Origin: JAIVJM01 sp963816985
Lineage (GTDB): Bacteria; Acidobacteriota; Blastocatellia; Pyrinomonadales; Pyrinomonadaceae
NCBI GenBank assembly: GCA_963816985.1
Contig: CAWFMF010000004.1
Span: 4,216,001-4,280,000, forward strand
Reading direction: 5' to 3'
DNA: 64,000 nt
The position numbers and the translations under genes were made by a program. Under the pieces are notes generated by a model, which saw only the letters and a program-made list of their open reading frames with translations, was not told where the DNA came from and did not search any database. Numbering within the stretch: position 1 is the first letter of the stretch; each line of letters starts with the position of its first letter. This document shows positions 43,557 through 52,508 of this stretch, one piece after another.

Positions 43557-44339
43557 ATGAACACAGTCGCGGGCATCTTCACTTCTCGCGCCGACGCCGA
43601 GCGCGCACTCGAACAACTGCGCACTTCGGGAGTCGGCGAAGATTCCATCAGCCTGCTCACACCCGGCACGACGCAGGGCGAGCTCGACGCCGACGTGCCC
43701 ACGACCGAGACGGAGCAGTCGGGGACGGGGACGGCCTTCGGCGGCACTGTCGGCGGCGCAATCGGCGCGGCGAGCGGTCTGGGGTTGGGGGCCGCTCTGG
43801 CGAGCTTCTTCGTGCCGGGCGTCGGCCCCATTCTCGCGGCGGGGCTGGTCGGCGCGGCGCTGCTCGGAGCGGGCGGCGTGGCGACGGGGATGGCGGCGGG
43901 CGGCGCGCTCGAAGACTCGATGGCGAAGGGCCTGCCGCACGACGAGCTGTTCGTCTACGAGGATGCGCTCAGGCAGGGGCGGAGCGTTTTAATCGTCACG
44001 GCGGAAGACGACGAACAGGCCGAGCGTGTGCGCTCCGTGCTCGCGGGGGCGGGGGCCGAGAGCCTGGACGCCGCGCGCGAGAGCTGGTGGATCGGCTTGC
44101 GCGACGCCGAAGAGGAGGAGTACACGGGGCAGGGGAGCGACTTCAAACGGGACGAGCCGCTCTACCGACGCGGCTTCGAGGCCGCGCTCCACCCGCAAGC
44201 ACGAGGACGTTCTTACGTTGAGGACGCCGAAAGGCTCCGCGAGTGTTTCGGCGAAGACTGCGAGGTCAAGGCTTTCCGGAGCGGCTACGAGCGCGGTCAT
44301 AAATACCAACAGACGCTCGCGGAGAAGTACAAGGCTTGA
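43557..44339 (+). CDS. General stress protein (YflT/GSP-17M-like) with glycine-zipper segment
   Basis: 260 residues. The N-terminus TVAGIFTSRADAERALEQLRTSGVGEDSISLL is the YflT/DUF1269-type fold. A long Gly/Ala-rich hydrophobic hairpin (~58-125) resembles a glycine-zipper membrane insertion. The C-terminal part YVEDAERLRECFGEDCEVKAFRSGYERGH is soluble and includes two cysteines. It may respond to envelope or oxidative stress. The next tiny gene starts within its stop (TTGA overlap). Confidence 0.75.
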   Translation: MNTVAGIFTSRADAERALEQLRTSGVGEDSISLLTPGTTQGELDADVPTTETEQSGTGTAFGGTVGGAIGAASGLGLGAALASFFVPGVGPILAAGLVGAALLGAGGVATGMAAGGALEDSMAKGLPHDELFVYEDALRQGRSVLIVTAEDDEQAERVRSVLAGAGAESLDAARESWWIGLRDAEEEEYTGQGSDFKRDEPLYRRGFEAALHPQARGRSYVEDAERLRECFGEDCEVKAFRSGYERGHKYQQTLAEKYKA

Positions 44340-44503
44340 GAGACACGCTCCTCAGCGTCGCCGTGCTCGTCGCGATACTTGTGGCGAGCGCGCTCGTCAC
44401 CAACTGGTTCGCGCGCACGATGTACAACCACTGCCCGGCGTGCCGGACGATGAACGCGAAGCGGCGCGCGAACTGCCGCAACTGCGGCGAGCCTCTGAAG
44501 TGA
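44336..44503 (+). CDS. 55-residue membrane protein with C-terminal zinc ribbon
   Basis: TTG at 44336 overlaps the previous TGA. One membrane helix (~6-24, LSVAVLVAILVASALVTNWF) is followed by a double CxxC knuckle (CPACR and CRNCG). The arrangement, short helix plus ribbon, is a recognisable small membrane protein type. The overlap suggests co-translation with the stress protein. Function unknown. Confidence 0.6.
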   Translation: MRDTLLSVAVLVAILVASALVTNWFARTMYNHCPACRTMNAKRRANCRNCGEPLK

Positions 44504-44541
44504 AGCACACGGACTGCCGCCGTTCGAACGGGAGATCGAAG

Positions 44542-46365
44542 ATGAGCCGAAACGGATTCGGAGTGCTCGTCAGTCTTTTACTCATCTGCACCGTCTTGAC
44601 CGAACAGAACACAAACGCGCAGACCCCCTCGCCGCCCGTCCCGCCCGAATGGCTGACGCACGCGGAGAAGACCGACTACCGCGAGACGCCCGACTTCGAC
44701 ACGTCAATTGCCTACGCGCGCCGCCTCGTCGCCGCCTCGCCGTGGCTCCGCCTGCAAGAGTTCGGCAGGAGCGGGCAGGGACGCGCGCTCCCGCTGATGA
44801 TCGCCTCGAAAGGCGGGGAGTGGACGCCGCAGGCCGCGAGGAAGGCGGGCAAGGCCGTAGTTCTCATACAGGCCTGCATCCACGCCGGTGAGACCGACGG
44901 CAAGGACGCGGGGCTCGCATTGCTGCGCGACATCGCCGTCACGAAGGCGCACGCCGCTCTGCTCGAACGCGTCGTCATTCTCTTCATCCCCATCTACAAC
45001 GCCGACGGCCACGAGCGGCGCAGCCCCTACAACCGCGTCAACCAGAACGGCCCGGCGGAGATAGGCTGGCGCGGCAACGCCTCGAACCTCAACCTCAATC
45101 GCGACTACTTGAAGGCCGACACGCCGGAGACGCGCGCGTGGCTGCGGCTCTGGAACGAGTGGCAGCCCGACCTCTTTCTGGATTGTCACGTCACGGACGG
45201 CGCGGACTTTCGTTACAACATCACGTACCAGTTCGAGCGGCACGATAACGTCGCCGCGTCTGTGCGCGCGTGGTCAACAGAAGGCTTCGAGAAGCGAATC
45301 CTTCCCGCCGCCGAAAAGGACGGCAACCTCTTCTCCGAGTACCTTGTCTTCCGCGACAACCGCGACCCGCTGAAAGGCATTGATAGCTTCATCGCCACGC
45401 CGCGCTTCGCCACCGGCTACGTGCCGGTCGTGCGCAACCGGCCCGCGCTCCTCATCGAGACGCACATGCTCAAGGAGTACCGACCGCGCGTGCGCGGGAC
45501 TTACGACATCCTCCGCGCCGCGCTCGAAGAGGTGAACCGAGACCCCGAAGGCTTGATGCGCGCGGGCCGCCTCGCCGACGAGCAGACCGTCAAGGAGGGG
45601 CGCGTGTACGACGCGTCGAAGCGCCTGCCGCTGAGTGTGACCCTGACGGACACGCCGACGCCGATGCTCCTCAAAGGTTTGGAATTCCGCGTCGAGAAGA
45701 GCGAGGTGTCGGGCGCGGAGCGCGTCGTCTGGGGGACGAAGCCTTCGGACACAACCGTGCCCTTCTACGCGACGGCGCGGCCCGCCGTGAGCGTCGCCGT
45801 GCCGCTCGCCTACATCATCCCGCCGCAGTGGAAGGAGCCTTTAGGAGTGCTCGCGGCCCACGGCCTGCGCCTGCAAAAACTGGCCGCGCCCGCGACGATT
45901 GAAGTCGAGAGCTATCGTTTCCGCGAGGTGAAATTCGACGGGGCGTCTTTCGAGGGCCGCGTGCGTGTGAGCTTCAAGACGGAGACGGTGCGCGAGCGAC
46001 GGACGTACCCGGCGGGCTCGGTCGTCGTCTCGCTCGCGCAAGCGCCCGCGCGCGCCGCGCTCCAACTGCTCGAACCCGAAGCGCCCGACTCGTTCGTCTC
46101 GTGGGGATTCTTCAACCCGATTTTTGAGCAGAAGGAGTACGCCGAAGACTACAAGCTCGAAGCCCTCGCGCACGAGATGCTGGCGAAGGACGCGGCCCTC
46201 CGGCGTGAGTTCGAGCAGCGCGTCGCCGCCGACCAGAAGTTCGCCGCGAGCGCGTCCGAGCGTCTGCGCTTCTTCTACGAGCGTTCGCCCTACTGGGACA
46301 CGCAGGTCAACCTCTACCCGGTCGGTCGCGTGACGACGAACTTAAAATTGCCGCTGGTTGACTGA
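44542..46365 (+). CDS. Secreted zinc carboxypeptidase (peptidase M14 family)
   Basis: 607 residues from ATG 44542 (GGAGATCGAAG upstream). The signal peptide ends near TNAQT. The M14 zinc motif HxxE is in CIHAGETDGKDA. Substrate-binding residues follow (NLNLNRDYLK), the third zinc ligand is in LDCHVTDGA, and the catalytic glutamate is in LLIETHML. A C-terminal beta-rich region (~370-600) is an extension found in large M14 proteins of environmental bacteria. It cleaves C-terminal residues from peptides outside the cell or in the periplasm. Substrate specificity unknown. It is monocistronic, ending in a terminator. Confidence 0.9.
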   Translation: MSRNGFGVLVSLLLICTVLTEQNTNAQTPSPPVPPEWLTHAEKTDYRETPDFDTSIAYARRLVAASPWLRLQEFGRSGQGRALPLMIASKGGEWTPQAARKAGKAVVLIQACIHAGETDGKDAGLALLRDIAVTKAHAALLERVVILFIPIYNADGHERRSPYNRVNQNGPAEIGWRGNASNLNLNRDYLKADTPETRAWLRLWNEWQPDLFLDCHVTDGADFRYNITYQFERHDNVAASVRAWSTEGFEKRILPAAEKDGNLFSEYLVFRDNRDPLKGIDSFIATPRFATGYVPVVRNRPALLIETHMLKEYRPRVRGTYDILRAALEEVNRDPEGLMRAGRLADEQTVKEGRVYDASKRLPLSVTLTDTPTPMLLKGLEFRVEKSEVSGAERVVWGTKPSDTTVPFYATARPAVSVAVPLAYIIPPQWKEPLGVLAAHGLRLQKLAAPATIEVESYRFREVKFDGASFEGRVRVSFKTETVRERRTYPAGSVVVSLAQAPARAALQLLEPEAPDSFVSWGFFNPIFEQKEYAEDYKLEALAHEMLAKDAALRREFEQRVAADQKFAASASERLRFFYERSPYWDTQVNLYPVGRVTTNLKLPLVD

Positions 46366-46381
46366 AACTCCGACGCCATAA

Positions 46382-46425
46382 AAGAAGAGGAGCGACGCCG
46401 TCTGTGCGGCGCGGCCCCTCTTCTT
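46382..46425. terminator. Bidirectional stem-loop between convergent genes
   Basis: AAGAAGAGG (46382-46390) pairs with CCTCTTCTT (46417-46425) and CGCCG (46396-46400) with CGGCG (46407-46411). It lies 17 bases after the M14 stop and 25 bases from the end of the leftward small membrane gene, so it can serve both. Confidence 0.65.
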
Positions 46426-46449
46426 CCCCCCAAGTTGGTTGTTCGTCGC

Positions 46450-46596
46450 TTAAACCGTCCGGCGTCCGGTGAGGAGGTTAATCACGAGGATGACGAGCGC
46501 AACAACGAGCAGCAGGTGAATCAAACTCCCGCCGACGCCGCCCACGAGGCCGAGAAGCCACAAGATTAGAAGCACCACCAGAATCGTCCACAACAT
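46450..46596 (-). CDS. Lmo0937-family small hydrophobic membrane protein
   Basis: 48 residues from ATG 46596 with GGAGAAGG upstream. MLWTILVVLLILWLLGLVGG and then LIHLLLVVALVILVINLLTGRR is the two-helix pattern of the lmo0937/DUF5670 group, abundant in soil bacteria and often stress-induced. Function unknown. The open frame extends about 50 codons upstream, but that sequence shows no protein-like features and lacks a ribosome-binding site. Confidence 0.8.
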   Translation of the reverse strand: MLWTILVVLLILWLLGLVGGVGGSLIHLLLVVALVILVINLLTGRRTV

Positions 46597-47199
46597 AATT
46601 CGCCTTCTCCTTTTTCGAGGGTCAGTTAAAGTTCTAATTAGAGCCGGCTCAAGCCGCCCGCCAATGGTTTGAGCAACGGCCATGCCAACAACTTTATTAA
46701 CCCCGCCGAAGGAATCTAAATGTTGAAATAGCAGCGTTTTCATCAAGCCGTAGGGCGACGCATGACGTTCAAGACGCGAGCCGGAAAGCGTATGTTGTAT
46801 TGAAACGTGCCGAGACTTCCGGCCCCTTCATGTCCTAATACAGGGCAACGTCGGACGGCTGCGTCAATGCTCTCCGGGGGGCGGCAACCGAAAGGCGTCC
46901 GGCCTCATCGGACAGTTGAAGGGTCGCTCGCGGTTTGTTGGAGGGAAAGCAGTTAAACTTCGGCGGGCCTGACGTGTTTTCGCTGGACTCAAACGCGCCG
47001 GGACTGTTAGAGTGAAAGTCGAGCCCGCTCCTCAAGGCGGGCCTCAATGTTCGAGGCGTAACGCCGCGTCAGTGTGCGCCGGTTACTCCGCCACCTTCAG
47101 CGATTCCTCTGAAGCGGTCTCTTTGCAAGACTAATCCCAGAACAATTAAGGCAGCCGTTCCCCCGACGCCTTCGCCTACTTCTTTGAGTAGAGGTCTCT
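46597..47199. other. Intergenic region of 600 bases with a hairpin, no gene recognised
   Basis: Divergent gap between the small membrane gene and ftsH. No open frame has protein-like composition. A stem (GCCCGC 47023-47028 against GCGGGC 47037-47042) lies 157 bases before ftsH and could be a terminator or leader structure. No unambiguous promoter was found. Confidence 0.4.
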
Positions 47200-48990
47200 A
47201 TGCCGTTTTCTCGTCTGACCCCCCGCACCAAGACGACGACGCTCGTCGCCGTCGGCTCCACCCTGTTGCTGCTCGTCCTCGTCTTCCTGAGCCTGCAACT
47301 CTTCTTTGCCGAGTCCCCGACCGTCGTCCGCGACATCAACTACACGCAGTTGCGACAGATGTCCGAGACCGAGGGCGCGCTCTCGGTCGAGATTGAGGGC
47401 GAGACCGTGACCGTCCACGGGCAGGACGGGCAGCTCGCGCGCGCGGTCGTCACGAACGAAGCCGCGCAGCAGGAGATCGCCGCCGCCTTCGCGCGCAACA
47501 AGGCGCAGATTGAATACCACTCGCTCCGCCCCGGCCCGCTCTCGACCGCGCTCAACTGGCTTCTGCCCGTCGCGTCGGTGCTCGTGCTGGCCTTCATCGG
47601 CTGGCGCTTGTACGCGAGCATGGGCGGGAACGGCGACTTTCAACTCGCCGAGGCGAAGACCAACGACGGCGCGACCTTCAAGGACGTGGCCGGAGTTGAC
47701 GAGGCGCGCGCCGAGCTTTCCGAGACGATTGACTTCCTCCGCGACCCTTCGCGCTTCGGTCGCCTCGGCGGTCGCTCGCCGCGCGGCATCCTCCTCTCCG
47801 GCCCTCCGGGAACCGGCAAGACCCTCCTCGCCCGCGCCGCCGCCAACGAAGCGAAAGTCCCTTTCCTCTCCGTCTCCGGTTCGAGCTTCCAGGAGAAGTT
47901 CGCCGGGCTCGGCGCGTCGCGCGTCCGACGCCTCTTCAAGCAGGCGCGCAAGCTCGCGCCCTGCGTCATCTTCATTGACGAGATTGACGCCCTCGGTCGT
48001 CGTCGCGGTCGCGGCAGCGACTCGGCTTCCGCCGATCAAGACCAGACGCTCAACCAACTCCTCATCGAGATGGACGGCTTCGAGCCGTTGAGCGGCGTCG
48101 TCGTCATCGCCTCGACCAACCGCCCCGACATCCTCGATCAAGCCCTGACGCGCCCCGGCAGATTCGACCGTGAGATTACCGTCAACCTCGCGGACATGCG
48201 CGGGCGCGAGCAGATACTCCGCGTCCACGCGCGCAACCTCAAGCTCGAAGACGGGCTCGACCTTTCGTGGATCGCGCGCGGCACGCCCGGCTTCTCCGGC
48301 GCAGACCTCGCCAACCTCTTGAACGAGGCCGCCATCGCCGCGACGCGCGACAACTCCGAGGCCGTCGGTCGCCCGCACGTCGAATACGCGCGCGACAAAA
48401 TCCTGATGGGCGTCGAGCGTCTGGGCTTCATGATGGACGACGACGAGCGTTACGCGACCGCCGTCCACGAAGCGGGCCACGTCGCCGTCGGCCTCGCCGT
48501 CAAGAACGGCGACCCCATCCACAAGGTCTCTATCCTGCCGCGCGGTCGTGCCCTCGGCGTGACGCAGGCGTTGCCCGAACGCGACCGCCTGATGAAGAAG
48601 CGCGAGTATCTCGAAGACCAGATTGCGATGCTCCTCGGAGGCCGCGCCGCCGAGATGCTCCTGTTGGAGACGATGACGGCGGGCGCGTCGAACGACATCG
48701 AGCGCGCCGTCGAGATCGCCCGCAAGATGGTCGCCGAGTTCGGCATGAGCCCGCTCGGCCCCATCCACCTCGGCAAGCCCGAAGACCCGCACAGCCAGAC
48801 GCTCCTCGACCGCATCGAGACGGCGACCAACGACATCATGGGCGTACAACTCAAGCGCGCCTGCGAGTTTGTTGACGCCCGCCGCACCGAAATTGCCCTC
48901 CTCGTGGACGGCCTCATGGAGCGCGACACGCTCGACTCCGAAGAGATTCGCGACTGCTTCGGCATGAAGACGGAACAGGCCGCCGCCTAA
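47200..48990 (+). CDS. ftsH: FtsH-family ATP-dependent zinc metalloprotease with variant pore motif
   Basis: 596 residues. Two membrane helices (~14-37 and ~113-132) flank a periplasmic domain of about 75 residues. The AAA+ domain has Walker A GPPGTGKT, Walker [11 protein letters not shown] and [22 protein letters not shown]. The M41 zinc motif is HEAGH. The pore-1 motif reads [12 protein letters not shown] where canonical FtsH has EMFVGVGASRVR, so the aromatic residue is kept but V is replaced by A and M by K. It degrades membrane and cytosolic proteins. A second canonical FtsH may exist elsewhere; this one looks like a divergent paralogue. Intergenic repeat F2 follows. Confidence 0.93.
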   Translation: MPFSRLTPRTKTTTLVAVGSTLLLLVLVFLSLQLFFAESPTVVRDINYTQLRQMSETEGALSVEIEGETVTVHGQDGQLARAVVTNEAAQQEIAAAFARNKAQIEYHSLRPGPLSTALNWLLPVASVLVLAFIGWRLYASMGGNGDFQLAEAKTNDGATFKDVAGVDEARAELSETIDFLRDPSRFGRLGGRSPRGILLSGPPGTGKTLLARAAANEAKVPFLSVSGSSFQEKFAGLGASRVRRLFKQARKLAPCVIFIDEIDALGRRRGRGSDSASADQDQTLNQLLIEMDGFEPLSGVVVIASTNRPDILDQALTRPGRFDREITVNLADMRGREQILRVHARNLKLEDGLDLSWIARGTPGFSGADLANLLNEAAIAATRDNSEAVGRPHVEYARDKILMGVERLGFMMDDDERYATAVHEAGHVAVGLAVKNGDPIHKVSILPRGRALGVTQALPERDRLMKKREYLEDQIAMLLGGRAAEMLLLETMTAGASNDIERAVEIARKMVAEFGMSPLGPIHLGKPEDPHSQTLLDRIETATNDIMGVQLKRACEFVDARRTEIALLVDGLMERDTLDSEEIRDCFGMKTEQAAA

Positions 48991-49005
48991 AACGAGAAAA
49001 ACAGT

Positions 49006-49070
49006 GCCGCGAGCGGTAGCGAGCGGGTTGACGTTGATGATGCTCAACCCGCTCGCTATCGCTCGCGGTT
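49006..49070. repeat. Palindromic intergenic repeat, family F copy 2
   Basis: The arms centre on CCGCGAGCGGTAGCGAGCGG and CCCGCTCGCTATCGCTCGCG, with TTGA/TCAA flanks around 14 bases. It resembles the 1484-1573 repeat. It separates ftsH from the mutS operon and could act as a terminator. Confidence 0.8.
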
Positions 49071-49156
49071 CTGTTTCCGTGCTTGATTGCGGGACTGCTT
49101 CTCCTGTAACTTTGCCCGCGTAGGTTTCGCCCGTTCTCCCGAAGAAAGTTCGTCGA

Positions 49157-49888
49157 ATGGCATATCCGAGCGTGGAGCGCATCGAACTGCCTGTCTTGCA
49201 GGAGTTGGTCGCCACCGGCGGCGTCGAGGACGTGCGCTTCCTCTACGACCGCCTCGTCGCCTACTTCCCGCAACTCGGTGACGAAGACGTGCGCGCACTC
49301 TCGAACGGACACCGCCGCCAGTGGCGTCGGCTCGTGCAGCGCGCCGGGCTCGCGCTCGCCGAGAGGCGAGAGATTGAGCGCGTGCGCGGTCGCTGGACGA
49401 TTACGGCGCAGGGTCGCCGCCGCGTCTCGGACGAGCACCTTGATTTCTCTCTGACCGACGGCGGCGCGGGCGAGACGAATCTCACGGCTGAGTTATCACA
49501 TTCGGACGTGCAGCAGATGCTCGTTGACATCGCCCGCGTGCTCGGCCATCACGCCCAGACCGAATACGATTATTACGACGTGGTGTGGCGTGCGGAGGAG
49601 AACAGCCCGCGCCTCAGCCACGTCTTCGAGGTGCAGCGGCGCGGGAGCATTGACGGCGCGCTCGCCAAGCTCAAACGCGCCTACGACGCGCAGCGCACGA
49701 AGCCTTTCCTCGTCGTCGCCAGCGAGCGCGACACGAACCGCGCCCAACGTCAGTTGAGCCTCGCGCGCACGGGGCCGTTCCACGAGATCGGGAGGGTCAC
49801 GACCATCCTCAGCTTTGAACAACTCCGAAGGCTTCACCGCTCCCTCACGTCGGTGGAAGACATCCTCGCGCAAATCTTCGAGAGATGA
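49157..49888 (+). CDS. Mrr-like protein: winged helix plus PD-(D/E)xK-type nuclease-like domain, coupled to mutS
   Basis: 243 residues. Residues ~1-95 (IELPVLQELVATGGVEDV..., then WRRLVQRAGLALAERREIERVRGRWTITAQGRRRVS) match the Mrr N-terminal winged helix. The C-terminal part has YDVVW, then HVFEVQRRGSIDGALAKLKRAYDA, a D...E-x-Q pattern like a PD-(D/E)xK nuclease, though the usual lysine is replaced by Q. Its TGA overlaps the mutS ATG as ATGA, so translation is coupled. It may be a restriction-type or repair nuclease acting with MutS. This is inference; no MutL or MutH is in view. Confidence 0.65.
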   Translation: MAYPSVERIELPVLQELVATGGVEDVRFLYDRLVAYFPQLGDEDVRALSNGHRRQWRRLVQRAGLALAERREIERVRGRWTITAQGRRRVSDEHLDFSLTDGGAGETNLTAELSHSDVQQMLVDIARVLGHHAQTEYDYYDVVWRAEENSPRLSHVFEVQRRGSIDGALAKLKRAYDAQRTKPFLVVASERDTNRAQRQLSLARTGPFHEIGRVTTILSFEQLRRLHRSLTSVEDILAQIFER

Positions 49889-52500
49889 CGGCGACACAAA
49901 CACCACCACTCCGCAGGCAGTATCTCGACATCAAGCGCCGCCACCCGGACGCCATCCTCCTCTTCCGCATCGGCGACTTCTACGAAGCCTTCGACGACGA
50001 CGCGCGGCTGCTGGCGCGCGAGCTAGACATCGTTCTGACCTCGAAGCCGATGGGCCGCAACGTGCGCGTCCCGCTCGCCGGAGTGCCGCACCACAGCCTC
50101 GAACGACACCTCGCGACGCTCATCTCGCGCGGCCACCGCGTCGCCATCTGCGAGCAGTTGACGAGCGCGCCCGTCCGTGGCGAGGCCGCCGGTCGCGGCC
50201 TGATAGAGCGCGACGTGGTGCGCGTCGTCACGCCCGGCACGGTGCTCGAACCGGGCTTGCTGCGGAGCAAGGTCAACAACTATCTCGCCGCCTACGTGAC
50301 CGACGGGAGCCGCGCCGGAATCGCTTACGCGGACGTGACGACCGGCGACTTCGCCGCCACCGAACTCGACGCCAGAGCCGCCCTCTCTGAACTCCAACGC
50401 ATCGCGCCTTCGGAACTTCTCATCGCCGAAGGCACGACGGGCGAAGAGGCCGGGCTCCCCGGCTTCATCACCCGCCGCCCCGCCGCAGCGTTTGACCCGT
50501 CGAAGGCGAAATCAATCGTCCTCCGGCACTTCGGCGCACGCACGCTCGCGCCGTTCGGACTTTCGCGCTGGCCTCTGGCCGTCGCGGCAGCCGCCGCCGT
50601 CATCAACTACCTGCGCGAGACGCAGGCCACCGCCGCCGAACAACTGACGCGACTGACGAGCTACCGCGCCGAGACCTTCATGATGCTCGACGAGCGGACG
50701 GTGCGGAGCCTCGAAATCTTCGAGGCGTCGGGCGGCGTGCCTTCGCTGCTCTCGACGCTCGACGCGACGCGCACGGCGATGGGCGGTCGGCTTCTCAGGC
50801 GTTGGCTGCGACAACCTCTGCTCGACGTGGCCGAAATCGCGCGGCGGCAGGAGCACGTCGCGTGGTTCGCTTCGCGCGAGAAGGAGCGGGCCGAGCTTTT
50901 CGCCGCGCTCGAAACCGTCCACGACCTCGAACGCCTCGCCGGACGCGCGCGCACGGGGCTCGCCACGCCTTCGGAGACGCTCGCCATCCGCCAGAGCCTC
51001 GAAACCCTCCCGCGCGTGCGCTCGGTTCTGCAACGCGACGCGAACCGCTTCGGCCCATTGCTCGCCGCCTTGCCCGCGTGTGAAGCGACGCTCCAACTCA
51101 TCCGCTCCGCCGTCAACGACGAACTGCCGAGCCGCAACGAAGGCGTCGGCGTCATCCGCGAAGGCTACTCCGAAGAACTCGACTCGCTACGGACGCTCTT
51201 GCGCAACGGCAAGACGTTCTTAGCCGAGATGGAACAGCGCGAGCGAGCGCGCACGGGGATTCGGAGCCTGCGCGTCGGCTACAACAAGGTCTTCGGCTAC
51301 TTCATTGAAGTCACGCGCCCGAACCTTCATCTCGTCCCCGCCGACTACACGCGCAAGCAGACGCTCGCGCAGACGGAACGCTTCATCACGCTCGAATTGA
51401 AGGAGTACGAGTCGCTCGTCCTCAACGCGCAGGAGCGCATCGGCGAGCTGGAGCAGAGCCTCTTCCGCCGCGTCTGCGCCGAGGTCGGCAAGGCGCGCGA
51501 AGAGATTCTTTCCGCCGCCGCCACAATCGCGCAGGTGGACGTGGCGGCCTCCTTCGCCGAGAGCGCCGCGCGTTGGGACTACGTGCGCCCGCGCGTCCTC
51601 GACGAGAAGATTCTGAGCATCAAGGCGGGCCGCCACCCCGTACTCGAAAGGCTCTCGGAGAACGAAGCCTTCGTCTCCAACGACCTCGAAATCGGCGGCG
51701 AGGGCGAGCCGGAGATTGCTCTCATCACGGGGCCGAACATGTCGGGCAAGTCAACATACTTGAGACAGGCGGCGCTCATCGTCTTGATGGCGCAGACCGG
51801 GTGCTTCGTCCCCGCGAGCGCGGCGACCGTCGGCCTGACCGACAGAATCTACACGCGCATCGGCCTCTACGACCGCATCGGCAGCGGCGAGTCCACCTTC
51901 ATGACCGAGATGGTCGAGACCGCGCACATCCTCCATCACGCGACGCCGCGCTCGCTCGTCCTCCTTGACGAACTGGGGCGAGGGACTTCGACCTACGACG
52001 GACTCGCCGTCGCCCGCGCCGTCCTCGAATACATCCACAACCATCCGCGCCTCCGCTCCAAGACGCTCTTCGCGACCCACTACCACGAGCTGACCGAACT
52101 GGCCGCGACGCTGCCACGGATGCAGAACCTCCACGTCGAAATCGCCGAGCGCGGGAGCGACCTCGTCTTCCTCTACCGCGTCGTCCCCGGCATCGCCGAG
52201 AAGAGCTACGGCGTCTACGCCGCCAAACTCGCAGGGCTCCCGCGCCCCGTCGTCAGCCGCGCCGAAGAACTCCTCGGCGAGTACGAAGGCGGGAGGGAAG
52301 TGGGCGACGCGGAAGAGGCCGAGGCGCTCGAACAGTTCGACACCGCCGTGTGGCATCGAGGCGTGCGGCTCGTGCAGGAGCTTCTGGAAACGGACGTGAA
52401 CTCGCTCTCGCCCGTCGAGGCGTTGATGAAGCTCTTCGAGTTGAAGCGGACGGCGGAAGGCGCGGGCGAGAAAAGCCTGAAAGCGTTGAAGTCGGCGTAA
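49885..52500 (+). CDS. mutS: DNA mismatch repair protein MutS
   Basis: 871 residues. The mismatch-reading motif is GDFYEAF near residue 36. Connector and lever domains follow. The ATPase site has Walker A TGPNMSGKSTYLR, ABC-type signature DRIGSGESTFMTEM, Walker B VLLDELGRGTSTYDG and H-loop FATHYHEL. The C-terminal dimer segment (~800-871) is short. This is a full-length MutS1. It recognises base mismatches and small loops. The start is coupled to the upstream nuclease-like gene. Note that the genome region shows frequent single-base indels, but this gene is intact. Confidence 0.98.
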   Translation: MTATQTPPLRRQYLDIKRRHPDAILLFRIGDFYEAFDDDARLLARELDIVLTSKPMGRNVRVPLAGVPHHSLERHLATLISRGHRVAICEQLTSAPVRGEAAGRGLIERDVVRVVTPGTVLEPGLLRSKVNNYLAAYVTDGSRAGIAYADVTTGDFAATELDARAALSELQRIAPSELLIAEGTTGEEAGLPGFITRRPAAAFDPSKAKSIVLRHFGARTLAPFGLSRWPLAVAAAAAVINYLRETQATAAEQLTRLTSYRAETFMMLDERTVRSLEIFEASGGVPSLLSTLDATRTAMGGRLLRRWLRQPLLDVAEIARRQEHVAWFASREKERAELFAALETVHDLERLAGRARTGLATPSETLAIRQSLETLPRVRSVLQRDANRFGPLLAALPACEATLQLIRSAVNDELPSRNEGVGVIREGYSEELDSLRTLLRNGKTFLAEMEQRERARTGIRSLRVGYNKVFGYFIEVTRPNLHLVPADYTRKQTLAQTERFITLELKEYESLVLNAQERIGELEQSLFRRVCAEVGKAREEILSAAATIAQVDVAASFAESAARWDYVRPRVLDEKILSIKAGRHPVLERLSENEAFVSNDLEIGGEGEPEIALITGPNMSGKSTYLRQAALIVLMAQTGCFVPASAATVGLTDRIYTRIGLYDRIGSGESTFMTEMVETAHILHHATPRSLVLLDELGRGTSTYDGLAVARAVLEYIHNHPRLRSKTLFATHYHELTELAATLPRMQNLHVEIAERGSDLVFLYRVVPGIAEKSYGVYAAKLAGLPRPVVSRAEELLGEYEGGREVGDAEEAEALEQFDTAVWHRGVRLVQELLETDVNSLSPVEALMKLFELKRTAEGAGEKSLKALKSA

Positions 52501-52508
52501 AGAGAGTA

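Noticed and set aside
46597..46746. N-terminal extension of the lmo0937-like protein
   Set aside because: The upstream 50 codons lack a ribosome-binding site, and the true ATG at 46596 has GGAGAAGG.
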